Of a stretch of 64,000 nt of DNA, positions 8,996 through 18,177 are shown one piece after another. This DNA comes from VXYL01 sp963665195 (GTDB lineage: Bacteria; Pseudomonadota; Gammaproteobacteria; Pseudomonadales; Azotimanducaceae), in contig OY762070.1 in NCBI GenBank assembly GCA_963665195.1, forward strand, positions 1,922,001 through 1,986,000, in the 5' to 3' direction. The translations under genes were made by a program, and so were the position numbers. Numbering within the stretch: the stretch's first letter is position 1; each line of letters begins with the position of its first letter. A model generated the notes under the pieces. It did not search any database and was not told where the DNA came from. It worked only from the letters and a program-made list of their open reading frames with translations.

Positions 8996-10150
8996 ATGAG
9001 TGGAGGCACTCTCTCCGCCGCGGTCTACGGAGAACGCATGGATCGCTATGCCAGTGAGGGCATGGCGCGAGCCCAACGCATCGGCAGCCGCGGCCCGGTG
9101 CGCTTCGATGAAGACGGGAACATCCATCCGGAGATTCTGGATGCGTACTGGGAACATGGCTTCTACGTCTTCGAGAACGTCCTCAAGGACGCGGAGATCC
9201 AAGAACTGCGCCGGGACGTGGACCATCTTCTGGCCCGCGCACCCACCGGACCGGGCGAGATGCTCGATGCTGCGGGCAACCGCGCCGTCGGCATGGAGAT
9301 GTCGCGCAATCCCTACGTCTTCGTGAAGCCCCTTTCCGACCCCGTGGGCGGCACGTCGGCGTCGCACGGTCGGCATCAGAGCAAGATGGCGGAGGCCGTG
9401 CCGGACGGACACGCTCCCGAACATGTCGTGCAGATCATCGCCGGCATGTGCCAGCTCATGGAGTCGGGCTTGCGCGTCTACGGCCATCCGCACCTTCTGG
9501 CCGTGGCCGAGGCAATCAACGGCCCGGACTTCGTACCCTACAACGACGCCATCTTCGTCAAGCAGCCGGGCCTCGGCGGCTCGGTTGCCTGGCATCAGGA
9601 CGGCGTCACGCACTGGGACAGCCCCGACTGGGACCAAGGCATCCACGGCTTCAACTTCCAAGTGCAGCTCAACCGGACGACGGCGCTGAGCTGCCTGTGG
9701 GTGGTGCCCGGCACGCACAAGCTCGGCCAAGTGGACATCGCGGCGATGGTGGAAGCCAACGATGGCTCCGACCAACTGCCGGACGCCATTCCCCTCTACT
9801 GCGAACCGGGCGACGTCACCATGGTCAACCGCCAGACGCTGCACGGTTCCTTCGCCAATACCTCGGAGGACTTTCGCATCTCCGTCTCGTGGGGCTTCCA
9901 CCGGCGCCAGTCCGTCGCCGGCCAGCACGGCCATCTCATGCAGCCGCCGCATGTCCTCTACGACGACGACTTCATCGACAGGCGGGCCAGCGTCATCCAA
10001 GTCGCCATCGACGCCCGACGGCAGCGCTACGATGACGAAACTCCATTCGTGTATCAGCCGTTCAAGGAGGAAGCAGACCAGTACCGCTGGAACGCAGAGA
10101 CCTTCGAGCGCGTCATCCGCGACTACAACACGCGCGACATCGCGATTTAG
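8996..10150 (+). CDS. Phytanoyl-CoA dioxygenase (PhyH) family protein
   Basis: The ATG at 8996 follows a strong AGGAGGAAGG site and yields 384 residues; the longer in-frame extension upstream overlaps the sulfatase gene and was rejected. The iron(II)/2-oxoglutarate facial triad is visible: His200-x-Asp202 in AWHQDGVTHWD and the distal His283 in TLHGSFANTS, followed by a downstream Arg/Ser pair in RISVSW that could hold 2-oxoglutarate. The family hydroxylates many substrates besides phytanoyl-CoA. Its coupling to a sulfatase suggests joint degradation of an organic sulfate, which is inference from proximity only. Confidence 0.9.
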   Translation: MSGGTLSAAVYGERMDRYASEGMARAQRIGSRGPVRFDEDGNIHPEILDAYWEHGFYVFENVLKDAEIQELRRDVDHLLARAPTGPGEMLDAAGNRAVGMEMSRNPYVFVKPLSDPVGGTSASHGRHQSKMAEAVPDGHAPEHVVQIIAGMCQLMESGLRVYGHPHLLAVAEAINGPDFVPYNDAIFVKQPGLGGSVAWHQDGVTHWDSPDWDQGIHGFNFQVQLNRTTALSCLWVVPGTHKLGQVDIAAMVEANDGSDQLPDAIPLYCEPGDVTMVNRQTLHGSFANTSEDFRISVSWGFHRRQSVAGQHGHLMQPPHVLYDDDFIDRRASVIQVAIDARRQRYDDETPFVYQPFKEEADQYRWNAETFERVIRDYNTRDIAI

Positions 10151-10164
10151 CTCGACGGCGCCTG

Positions 10165-10280
10165 TGCATACGGTCTCCACCTTCACCACATCGGCGCCCA
10201 TGTTTGCGAAATGAAGGCGCGGGCCCTTGGATGGCGGTAGCGAGTTCGACTACTCCGAGGCCTGCGAGGGGTCCGGGCAT
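10165..10280 (-). pseudogene. Relic of the N-terminus of a family III (CaiB/BaiF) CoA-transferase
   Basis: Reading down from an ATG at 10280, one frame gives MPGPLAGLGVVELATAIQGPA, the typical start of CaiB/BaiF-type CoA-transferases. The next expected block (MGADVVKVE) appears immediately afterwards, but in another frame and with several intermediate residues missing. Beyond that the sequence runs into the end of the PhyH gene and no further transferase sequence is seen. This is a decayed fragment of about 40 codons. The rest of the 10151-10476 gap holds a GC-rich imperfect hairpin (ggcgggg at 10373-10379 pairing with ccccgcc at 10396-10402) and nothing else I can support. Confidence 0.7.
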
Positions 10281-10476
10281 TTTCGACTCCGCAACGTGCA
10301 GTGCGCGTGCGAGTTTAGTTGCTCCCTGCCGCAGGCGTTGCCAGGGCGGGACCGGCACGTGATTCCAGCACGGGCGGGGGCAAGCCCGGGGCAAACCCCG
10401 CCGGCCGTGTGAGGCGCGCGGGCTCCTTGGCAGGGGCGTTGACCCCGCCGCGCCAGTGCGCTAAACAGCACCCCGC

Positions 10477-11247
10477 ATGACCTATTGCGTAGCCATCAGC
10501 GTCGACGACGGCCTCGTCTTCGCCTCCGACTCGCGCACCAATGCCGGCGCGGACCAGATCAGCACGTACAGCAAGATGCATCGCTTCGGCGGCAACGGCG
10601 AGCGCGCCTTCGTGCTGCTGTCTGCGGGCAACCTCGCCACCACCCAAGGCGTCGTCGCGAGCATCGAGCGGGACATCCGCTTCGGCGCAGCGACGAACCT
10701 GATGAACGTGCCGGACCTGCCGGCCGCGGCCGAGTACGTCGGCCATGTCAGCACCGAGGAGCAGGCCAAGCACAGCGGCACGCGCACGGACGATTCGTTC
10801 GTGCCGGAGGCGTCGTTCATCCTCGGCGGCCAGGTGCGCGGCGACGCGCCGGGCATCGAGCACATCTACCCCGAGGGCAACTTCGTGCGCGCCATGGGCG
10901 CCACGCCGTTCCTGCAGATCGGCGAGGTGAAGTACGGCAAGCCGATCCTGGACCGAATCGTTGACTCTGGGACCTCCCTAGAAGGGGCTCTGAAGTGCGC
11001 CATGGTGTCGATGGATTCGACGATGCGCAGCAATGCCACGGTCGGCCCGCCGGTGGAGTACCTGGTCTACCGCAAGGACACCTTCGGCCTCGGCGAGCAC
11101 GACCTGCTCGAAGAGGACGACGAGTACCTCCTGCACCTGCGCCGCGCCTGGGCGCAGAACATCCGCATCGCCTTCGAGAACCTGCCGGCGCCGCGGCCGG
11201 TGGAATCGGCGGTCGCGCGCATCCGTCCCGAAAACTCGCGCCGCTAG
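10477..11247 (+). CDS. Anbu (ancestral beta subunit) proteasome-type peptidase
   Basis: The 256-residue protein begins MTYCVAISVDDGLVFASDSRTNAG, the signature of the Anbu/BPH family. After removal of Met, Thr1 would be the nucleophile, Asp17 lies in ASDSR and a Lys in TYSKMH falls at about position 32, matching the Thr-Asp-Lys set of HslV and proteasome beta subunits. Anbu proteins assemble into open ring/helical particles with no known ATPase. In many genomes they sit beside alpha-E, ATP-grasp and transglutaminase-like genes; none is adjacent here. The gene converges on sucB with only 10 bp between stop codons. Confidence 0.9.
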   Translation: MTYCVAISVDDGLVFASDSRTNAGADQISTYSKMHRFGGNGERAFVLLSAGNLATTQGVVASIERDIRFGAATNLMNVPDLPAAAEYVGHVSTEEQAKHSGTRTDDSFVPEASFILGGQVRGDAPGIEHIYPEGNFVRAMGATPFLQIGEVKYGKPILDRIVDSGTSLEGALKCAMVSMDSTMRSNATVGPPVEYLVYRKDTFGLGEHDLLEEDDEYLLHLRRAWAQNIRIAFENLPAPRPVESAVARIRPENSRR

Positions 11248-11257
11248 CGGCGGCCGA

Positions 11258-12445
11258 TCAAAGCTCCAGCAGGATCCGCGCCGGGTCCTCCACCAGCTCC
11301 TTCACCGTCACCAGAAAGCGCACCGCCTCGCGGCCGTCGATCAGGCGGTGGTCGTAGGACAGCGCCAAATACATCATCGGCCGGATCGCCACTTCGCCGT
11401 CCAAGGCGATGGGCCGCTCTTCGATCTTGTGCATGCCGAGGATGGCGGTCTGCGGCGGATTGAGGATGGGGGTGGAAAGCAGCGAGCCGAACACGCCGCC
11501 GTTGGAAATCGTGAACGTGCCGCCCTGCATGTCCGCCAGCGCCAGCTTGCCATCCCGGGCGCGGGTGCCGAAATCGACCACCGCGTCTTCGATCTGATGC
11601 AGGCCGAGGGCGTCCGCATCGCGGATCACCGGTACCACGAGGCCGCGGTCCGTGCTCACCGCGACGCCGATGTCGTAGTAGCCGTGGTAGACGATGTCGC
11701 TGCCGTCGATGCTGGCGTTCACCGCCGGGAAGCGCTTGAGCGCCTCGACGCAGGAGCGCACGAAGAAGCCCATGAAGCCGAGCTTGGTGCCGTTGTGGCG
11801 GGCCTGGAACTCCTCGCCGTAGCGGCGCCGCATGGTCATCACCGGCAGCATGTCCACCTCGTTGAAGGTGGTGAGCATGGCCGCGGTGTGCTGCGCCTCG
11901 ACGAGCCGCGTGGCGATGCTGGCACGCAGCCGGGTCATGGGCACGCGGCGTTCGACGCGGTCCTGGTCGGCATCCAGCGCCACCGGCATCGGCGCGCTCG
12001 GCACGGCGTCGGCTGCTTCCCCGCCTTGCGCAGCCTCGGCCGCCTGGGCCGCGCGCATCACGTCGTCCTTGGTGACGCGCCCGCCCTTGCCCGTGCCGTC
12101 GAGCGAAGCCACGTCGATGCCGGCTTCGGCGGCCAGCTTGCGCACCGCCGGTGACGTGGGCGCTTCCGCTTCCGCAGCGGCGGCTTCGGCCGGCTCGGCT
12201 GCGACTGCACCCTGTTCCATGCGGCCGAGCAACTCCTCGGACTCCACGACATCGCCTTCTTCCTTGAGGATCTCCGTCACCACCCCATCGGCCGGGGCGA
12301 AGATCTCGATCACGACCTTGTCCGTTTCGATGTCCACCAGCACGTCGTCGCGCTTGACCGGGTCCCCGACCTGCTTGTGCCAGGCGGCGACCGTGCCCTC
12401 GCTGATCGACTCGGCGAACGTCGGGGTCTTGATTTCCAGACTCAC
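11258..12445 (-). CDS. sucB: Dihydrolipoyllysine succinyltransferase (2-oxoglutarate dehydrogenase E2)
   Basis: The 395-residue protein starts at a GTG (12445-12443) whose GTGA overlaps the sucA TGA, indicating translational coupling. The longer open frame upstream is inside sucA. Domains in order: lipoyl domain (1-75) with Lys43 in DIETDKVVIEI, an Ala/Glu-rich linker, a peripheral subunit-binding domain (about 105-140, SPAVRKLAAEAGIDV), and the catalytic acetyltransferase domain ending in the YDHRLIDGREAV active-site block. It transfers succinyl groups from lipoamide to CoA in the TCA cycle. The E3 gene lpd and sucCD, often downstream, are absent; anbu lies there instead. Confidence 0.96.
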   Translation of the reverse strand: MSLEIKTPTFAESISEGTVAAWHKQVGDPVKRDDVLVDIETDKVVIEIFAPADGVVTEILKEEGDVVESEELLGRMEQGAVAAEPAEAAAAEAEAPTSPAVRKLAAEAGIDVASLDGTGKGGRVTKDDVMRAAQAAEAAQGGEAADAVPSAPMPVALDADQDRVERRVPMTRLRASIATRLVEAQHTAAMLTTFNEVDMLPVMTMRRRYGEEFQARHNGTKLGFMGFFVRSCVEALKRFPAVNASIDGSDIVYHGYYDIGVAVSTDRGLVVPVIRDADALGLHQIEDAVVDFGTRARDGKLALADMQGGTFTISNGGVFGSLLSTPILNPPQTAILGMHKIEERPIALDGEVAIRPMMYLALSYDHRLIDGREAVRFLVTVKELVEDPARILLEL

Positions 12446-15282
12446 TCTCGGCCTCCGTGCAGCGCGTCGTGTACCAAGGCGCGCTGCCGTTCGAGGTGGC
12501 GCGCCGCATAGCCGCCGGCGGGCGCCGCGAACGCCTCCCGGCCGGCATAGGCAAGTTCCAGCGTGGGGTCGTGTTCGCGCAGCACCTTGTGCATGTGGTG
12601 CTGGCTCGAATACCACGCGCCCTGGTTCATCGGCTCCTCCTGGCACCACACGGCATGGTTGAGCAGCCGGTAGGGTCTCAGGATTTCCCGCAGCGCTTCT
12701 TCCGGAAACGGGAAGAGTTGCTCGAGCCGGATGAGCACGACGTTTTCCAAACCCTCGGCGCGGCGCTCCTCCAACAGCTCGTAGTAGACCCTGCCGCTGC
12801 ACAGCACGGCGCGGTCCACGCCATCCGGATCGATGTCGTCGATCTCGCCGAGCACCGGCTGGAACGCCCCGTCGGTAAGTTCCTCGAGCGTCGAAGTCGC
12901 CAGCTTATGGCGCAGCAGGCTTTTCGGCGTCAGCGCCACCAAGGGCTTGCGCGCCCGGCGGATCATCTGCCGCCGCAGCATGTGGAAGATCTGCGCCGGC
13001 GTCGTCGGCACGCAGACTTGCATGTTGCGCTGGGCGCTAAGCTGCAGGAAGCGCTCGAGGCGCGCGGAGGAATGCTCCGGTCCCTGGCCTTCGTAGCCGT
13101 GCGGCAGCAGCATGGTCAAGCCGCACAATCGCTCCCACTTGGCCTCGCCGCTGACGACGAACTGGTCGATCACCACCTGGGCGCCGTTCGCGAAATCGCC
13201 GAACTGCGCTTCCCAGACCACCAGCGTGCGCGGCGACGTGGAGCCGTAGCCGTACTCGAAAGCGAGCACGGCTTCCTCGGACAGCAGCGAATCGTAGATG
13301 TCGAAGGTATTGGCGTCGTTCAGCTTGTTGAGCGGCACGATGCGCGAGCCGTCCTTCTGATTGTGCAGCGAGGCATGGCGATGCGAAAACGTCCCGGCGC
13401 CGACGTCCTGACCGGTGAGCCGCACGTCGAACCCCTCGTCGAGCAGCGTCGCATAGGCCATCGTCTCCGCGTAGCCCCAGTTGAGGAGCATCGCCCCGGC
13501 CGTCATCTTGCGCCGGTCGTCGAGGATGTTCTGCACCTGCCGGTGCAGCGCGAAGCCATCGGGCGGCGCATTCAGGCGATTGGCAAGATCGCGGAGCTTT
13601 TCCAACGAGACGCGGGTGTCGGACGGATCGTCGAGCGTGCCGTGAAGATACGGCGTCCAGTCGACGAACAGCGAACTGTCCGGTTCATTCACGAGCGACA
13701 GCGCCATGCGGTCGCCGGTATCGAGCGCGAATCGATACAGGCCGATGAGTCCCTCGGCCTCCTGCGCACTTGCAGCCCCTTCGGCAACCAGCTTCTCAGC
13801 GTAGATCGCGCGCGTCGTAGGATGCCGGCGGATGGCTTGGTACATCAGCGGCTGCGTCTTCATCGGCTCTTCGGCTTCGTTGTGGCCGCGGCGTCGATAG
13901 CAGACCAGATCGATCACGACATCCTTGCGGAACTGCATCCGGTAGTCGACCGCAAGCTGCACGGCGAAGAGGCATGCGTCCGGGTCGTCGCCATTGACGT
14001 GCAGAATGGGCGCCTGCACCATCTTCGCCACTTCCGAGCAATACTCGGTGGAGCGCGCGTCGTCGGCGCGATGGGTGGTGAAGCCGATCTGATTGTTGAC
14101 GATGATGTGGATGGTGCCGCCCACCTTGAAGCCGCGCGTCTGCGACATCTGGAAGGTCTCCATCACCACGCCCTGGCCCGCGAAGGCGGCATCGCCGTGG
14201 ATGATCACCGGCACCACGAGATCGCCCTCGTAGTCGCGGCGCCGATCCTGCCGGGCGCGCACGGATCCAGTCACCACCGGGCCGACGATCTCCAGATGCG
14301 ATGGGTTGAAGGAGAGCGCGACATGCATCTCGCCGCCGGAGGTGTTGACGTTGGACGAAAAACCTTGGTGGTACTTGACGTCGCCGGTGCGGTCCGTGTC
14401 CGGCACCACGCCGTCGAATTCGTCGAACAACGCCCCCGGGTCCTTGCCGAGGATGTTCACCAGCACGTTGAGACGCCCGCGGTGGGCCATGCCGATCACC
14501 GTCTCGACGCAGCCGTGCGAACCGAGCCGCTGCAGCGTCTCGTGCAGCATCGGAATCAGGCTCTCCGCGCCTTCGAGACCGAATCGCTTGGTGCCGGGGT
14601 AGCGCGCGTGCAGGTACTTCTCCAAACCTTCCGCGGCGCTCAGGCGATCAAGAACGGTGAAGCGCGTCTCGTTCGAGTACGCGGGGCCGGAATGCACCGA
14701 TTCGAGCCGCTGCCGCACCCAGAGCTGCTCGGCGGCATCCGTGATGTGCATGTACTCCGCACCCACGGAACTGCAATACGTGCGCGTCAGCGCATCCACG
14801 ATATCGCCCAGCGTCGCCTGGCCGCTTTCGAAGAACTGCGCGGAGCCGGTGTGGAACACGGTGCCGAGGTCCGCCTCCGTGAGATGGTGGTAGGCGAGGT
14901 CCAGCTCCGGCGCCGGCTCCCGCTTCCACAGTCCGAGCGGATCGAGTTTCGCTTTCAAGTGGCCGCGATTGCGATAGGCGCCGATCAGTTCCAAGACACG
15001 AATCTGCTTGCGCTCGTGCTCCGAAGAAACTTCGGTAGCGACACGCTCGGGCCGCGCCTTCAGCCGATTGCGCCCTAGCCTCTCGAAATGCCGAACGACC
15101 GTGCTGTGCGGGACGTCGGCCACCACATCCCCCACCATCGGCAAATGCTCGAAGTAGCCGCGCCACTCCTCCGGCACGGCGTTGGGATCCTCCAGATAGG
15201 ACTCGTAGAGCGCCTCGACGTAGGCGTTCCCCGCCGATAGATGGGAGTCGGCGCGCTGCTGATCCAGGAAGGAGTCTGCCAT
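12442..15282 (-). CDS. sucA: 2-oxoglutarate dehydrogenase E1 component
   Basis: The 946-residue thiamine-diphosphate enzyme decarboxylates 2-oxoglutarate and succinylates the lipoyl group of SucB. Visible hallmarks are the N-terminal SYLEDPNAVPEEWRGYF block that docks to E2, GMAHRGRLNVLVN near residue 265, and the ThDP/metal region VNGDDPDACLFAVQLA followed by DLVCYRRRGHNEAEEP. The C-terminal half contains FSHRHASLHNQ and LVVWEAQFGDFANGAQV. The length is typical of the family. It follows sdhB by 28 bp in the same direction, giving the standard gammaproteobacterial sdhCDAB-sucAB order. Confidence 0.97.
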   Translation of the reverse strand: MADSFLDQQRADSHLSAGNAYVEALYESYLEDPNAVPEEWRGYFEHLPMVGDVVADVPHSTVVRHFERLGRNRLKARPERVATEVSSEHERKQIRVLELIGAYRNRGHLKAKLDPLGLWKREPAPELDLAYHHLTEADLGTVFHTGSAQFFESGQATLGDIVDALTRTYCSSVGAEYMHITDAAEQLWVRQRLESVHSGPAYSNETRFTVLDRLSAAEGLEKYLHARYPGTKRFGLEGAESLIPMLHETLQRLGSHGCVETVIGMAHRGRLNVLVNILGKDPGALFDEFDGVVPDTDRTGDVKYHQGFSSNVNTSGGEMHVALSFNPSHLEIVGPVVTGSVRARQDRRRDYEGDLVVPVIIHGDAAFAGQGVVMETFQMSQTRGFKVGGTIHIIVNNQIGFTTHRADDARSTEYCSEVAKMVQAPILHVNGDDPDACLFAVQLAVDYRMQFRKDVVIDLVCYRRRGHNEAEEPMKTQPLMYQAIRRHPTTRAIYAEKLVAEGAASAQEAEGLIGLYRFALDTGDRMALSLVNEPDSSLFVDWTPYLHGTLDDPSDTRVSLEKLRDLANRLNAPPDGFALHRQVQNILDDRRKMTAGAMLLNWGYAETMAYATLLDEGFDVRLTGQDVGAGTFSHRHASLHNQKDGSRIVPLNKLNDANTFDIYDSLLSEEAVLAFEYGYGSTSPRTLVVWEAQFGDFANGAQVVIDQFVVSGEAKWERLCGLTMLLPHGYEGQGPEHSSARLERFLQLSAQRNMQVCVPTTPAQIFHMLRRQMIRRARKPLVALTPKSLLRHKLATSTLEELTDGAFQPVLGEIDDIDPDGVDRAVLCSGRVYYELLEERRAEGLENVVLIRLEQLFPFPEEALREILRPYRLLNHAVWCQEEPMNQGAWYSSQHHMHKVLREHDPTLELAYAGREAFAAPAGGYAARHLERQRALVHDALHGGRE

Positions 15283-15310
15283 CGGTCCCCCAAGCCAGCC
15301 GGGCGGCGAT

Positions 15311-16015
15311 CTAGATTCCCTGTTGCAGGAGCATGGTACGGATCTTGCCGATGGCTCGCGTCGGGTTCAGGCCCTTCGGGCAGACGCTGACGCAGTTCAT
15401 GATGCCGCGGCAGCGGAAGACGCTGAAGGGATCCTCCAAGGCCGCGAGGCGCTCTTCGGTGGCGGTGTCGCGGCTGTCGGCGAGGAAGCGGTACGCCTGC
15501 AAGAGGCCGGCGGGGCCGACGAACTTGTCGGGGTTCCACCAGAACGACGGGCAGGCGGTGGAGCAGCAGGCGCAGAGGATGCACTCGTAGAGGCCATCGA
15601 GCTTGGCGCGGTCCTCCGGCGATTGCAGGCGTTCCTTCGCGGGCGGCGGGTCGTCGTTGACCAGCCACGGTTCGATCCGCTCGTACTGCTTGTAGAACGG
15701 CTTCATGTCCACCACCAGGTCCCGGATCACCGGCAGTCCCGGCAATGGCCGCAAGGTGAGCTTGCCGCGCGGCGCGGCTTCGGAGACGGGCGTGGTGCAG
15801 GCGAGGCCGTTTCTGCCGTTCATGTTCACGCCGTCCGAGCCGCAGACGCCCTCTCGGCAGGAGCGGCGGTAGGCGATGGACGGGTCCCCCGCCTTCAGGA
15901 GTTCGAGCACATCGAGCACCATCAGATCCCGGCCTTCGGGGAGGTCCAGCTCCAAGTCCTCCATGCGCGGCGATTCGTCGGTGTCGGGATCGAAACGGTA
16001 GAGGCTGATCTGCAT
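15311..16015 (-). CDS. sdhB: Succinate dehydrogenase iron-sulfur subunit
   Basis: The 234-residue protein carries all three cluster motifs: the [2Fe-2S] ligands in CREGVCGSDGVNMNGRNGLAC (about 55-75), the [4Fe-4S] site CILCACCSTACP (about 148-160), and CRGIMNCVSVCPKGLNP (about 205-221) completing the [3Fe-4S]/[4Fe-4S] ligands. It passes electrons from FAD in SdhA to ubiquinone at the membrane anchor. The gene starts 18 bp after the sdhA stop, within one operon. Confidence 0.97.
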   Translation of the reverse strand: MQISLYRFDPDTDESPRMEDLELDLPEGRDLMVLDVLELLKAGDPSIAYRRSCREGVCGSDGVNMNGRNGLACTTPVSEAAPRGKLTLRPLPGLPVIRDLVVDMKPFYKQYERIEPWLVNDDPPPAKERLQSPEDRAKLDGLYECILCACCSTACPSFWWNPDKFVGPAGLLQAYRFLADSRDTATEERLAALEDPFSVFRCRGIMNCVSVCPKGLNPTRAIGKIRTMLLQQGI

Positions 16016-16033
16016 GGCTTGTCGGCTTGGTTC

Positions 16034-17803
16034 TCAGTAGCTGCGCGCAGTGGGCTCGAAGGCGGGCATGGTCTTGGGCGCGAAGTTGACGCCGCGCTTG
16101 GCGACGCGCTTGTCGGCAGGGAAGTAGAGCGAGTGGCACAGCCAGTTCTCGTCGTCGCGCTCCTGATAGTCGTCCCTGGCATGGGCGCCGCGGCTCTCCC
16201 GGCGCGCCTCTGCGACCACCGCGGTGGCTTCCGCCACTTCCAGCAGGTTGTCGAGTTCGAGCGCCTCCATCCGCGCGGTGTTGAAAACGCGGCTCTTGTC
16301 CGGCAGGTGCGCTGCGCCGAGACGGCGGCGCAGTTCGCCCAAGTCGCCGATGCTCTTGCGCATGTTCTCCTCGGTGCGGAAGATGCCGAAGTCGAGCTGC
16401 ATCAGGTTCTGCAGCTCCCGCTTGAGATCCGCAACCGCCTCGCCGCTCGAAGACTCGTCCCAGCGCACCAGCCGCGCTGCGGCGCGGTCGACGTCGTCGT
16501 CGCTCGGCGGTCGGTGGGCGATGCCTTGGCGCATGGCGTCTTCGATATGGATGCCGGCGGCGCGTCCGAACACCACTAGGTCCAAGAGCGAGTTGCCGCC
16601 CAAGCGGTTCGCGCCGTGGACGGAGACGCACGCCGTCTCGCCAACCGCGTAGAAGCCGTCGATGGGCATGTCTTCGCCGCTGCCGTTCCGGGTGATCGCC
16701 TGCCCGTTAACGAGCGTCGGGATGCCGCCCATCATGTAGTGGCAGGTCGGCACGACGGGAATGGGTTCCCGGGTGGGATCCACCTTGGCGAAGGTCTTGG
16801 AAAGTTCGGTGATGCCCGGCAGCCGCGTCTCGATGGTATCGGCGCCGAGGTGGTCCAGCTTCAGCAATACGTGATCGGCGTCCGGGCCGGCGCCGCGGCC
16901 TTCGAGAATCTCCAGCAGCATCGAGCGCGCCACCACGTCGCGGCTGGCGAGGTCCTTGGCCGTCGGCGCGTAGCGTTCCATGAAGCGCTCGCCGTCCTTG
17001 TTGACGAGGTAGCCGCCCTCGCCGCGGCAGCCTTCCGTGACCAGCACGCCGGCGCCGTGGATGCCGGTGGGATGGAACTGCCACATCTCGATGTCCTGCA
17101 CGGGAAAGCCGGCGCGCAGGGCCATGCCCACGCCGTCGCCGGTATTCATCAGCGCATTCGTGGTGCTCGCATAGATGCGGCCCGCGCCGCCGGTGGCGAA
17201 TACCGTGGCCTTGGACTTGATGAATACCACCTCGCCGGACTCGATCTCGATGGCCACCACGCCGACCACGGCGCCGTCCTGGTTCGTGACCAGATCCACC
17301 GCGAACCACTCGGAGAGGAACACCGTGCCGGCCTTGAGGTTGTTCTGGTAGAGCGTATGCAGGAGCGCATGGCCGGTGCGGTCTTCCGCCGCGCAGGTGC
17401 GCGCCGCCTGGCCGCCCTTGCCGAAGTTCTTCGACTGGCCGCCGAACGGCCGCTGGTAGATGCGCCCGGCCTCCGTGCGGGTGAACGGCATGCCCATGTG
17501 TTCGAGTTCGTACACCGCCTCGGGGCCGACGCTGCACATGTACTCGATGGCGTCCTGATCGCCGATGTAGTCCGAGCCCTTCACGGTGTCGTACATATGC
17601 CAGCGCCAGTCGTCTTCCGGGTCGTCGCTGGCGATGGCGCTGGTGATGCCGCCCTGGGCGGAGACCGTATGCGAGCGCGTCGGAAAGACCTTCGAGAGCA
17701 CGGCGGTCTTGAGGCCGGAGCGCGCCAGTTGCAGCCCGGCGCGCATCCCGGCGCCGCCGCCGCCGACGATCACGCCATCGAACTCCATGGTCGCGAGCGC
17801 CAT
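16034..17803 (-). CDS. sdhA: Succinate dehydrogenase flavoprotein subunit
   Basis: The start is the ATG at 17803, 5 bp after the sdhD stop, giving 589 residues; the longer open frame upstream lies in sdhD. The N-terminal dinucleotide fold is VIVGGGGAGMRAGLQLA (about 11-27). The FAD-linked His is in PTRSHTVSAQGG (about 47-52). The active-site segments FHPTGIHGAGVLVTEGCRGEGG and HGANRLGGNSLLDLVVFGR are intact. It oxidises succinate to fumarate in complex II. Confidence 0.97.
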   Translation of the reverse strand: MALATMEFDGVIVGGGGAGMRAGLQLARSGLKTAVLSKVFPTRSHTVSAQGGITSAIASDDPEDDWRWHMYDTVKGSDYIGDQDAIEYMCSVGPEAVYELEHMGMPFTRTEAGRIYQRPFGGQSKNFGKGGQAARTCAAEDRTGHALLHTLYQNNLKAGTVFLSEWFAVDLVTNQDGAVVGVVAIEIESGEVVFIKSKATVFATGGAGRIYASTTNALMNTGDGVGMALRAGFPVQDIEMWQFHPTGIHGAGVLVTEGCRGEGGYLVNKDGERFMERYAPTAKDLASRDVVARSMLLEILEGRGAGPDADHVLLKLDHLGADTIETRLPGITELSKTFAKVDPTREPIPVVPTCHYMMGGIPTLVNGQAITRNGSGEDMPIDGFYAVGETACVSVHGANRLGGNSLLDLVVFGRAAGIHIEDAMRQGIAHRPPSDDDVDRAAARLVRWDESSSGEAVADLKRELQNLMQLDFGIFRTEENMRKSIGDLGELRRRLGAAHLPDKSRVFNTARMEALELDNLLEVAEATAVVAEARRESRGAHARDDYQERDDENWLCHSLYFPADKRVAKRGVNFAPKTMPAFEPTARSY

Positions 17804-17808
17804 CCCGT

Positions 17809-18177
17809 TCAGACCCCCCAGATCACGGACATCGGCCAGACCACGTAGATGAACACCACCGCCAAGCACACGAGCTGGTAGATGGCGAGATAGACCGTGT
17901 GGCTGCGTCCGAAGTAGTGCTGTCGCACGTAGTCCGTGCCGATGGTCCACATGCCCACCCAGGCGTGCGCCGCCAGGGCCGCGACGGCCAGCGTGCTGAA
18001 GAAGCGCATCCCGAACGAGTGGAAATAGTCGTGCAGCGCGGTGCGGTCCATATCCGCCGTCACGAGGAAGAAGCCGAGCACGCAAAGACCGTAGAGCGCC
18101 AGTACCACGGCGGAGACCCGCTGCAGCACGAAGTCCTTGAGCCCGCTGCGGGCGAAGCTGGCGACGTTCGCTACCAC
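17809..18177 (-). CDS. sdhD: Succinate dehydrogenase membrane anchor, SdhD-type
   Basis: The open frame extends into sdhC, but GTG at 18177 gives a normal 122-residue anchor (VVANVASFARSGLKDF). It overlaps the end of sdhC by 7 bp. Three hydrophobic segments are visible (about 18-40, 55-77, 92-114). The haem-ligand region HAWVGMWTIGTDYV is present in the second. With SdhC it binds haem b and ubiquinone. The GTG start is inferred from spacing and family length; no upstream ATG is in frame without running deep into sdhC. Confidence 0.9.
   Translation of the reverse strand: MVANVASFARSGLKDFVLQRVSAVVLALYGLCVLGFFLVTADMDRTALHDYFHSFGMRFFSTLAVAALAAHAWVGMWTIGTDYVRQHYFGRSHTVYLAIYQLVCLAVVFIYVVWPMSVIWGV

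Noticed and set aside
10371..10402. Rho-independent terminator after the PhyH gene
   Set aside because: A 7-bp GC stem exists but the loop is long and there is no following T run.
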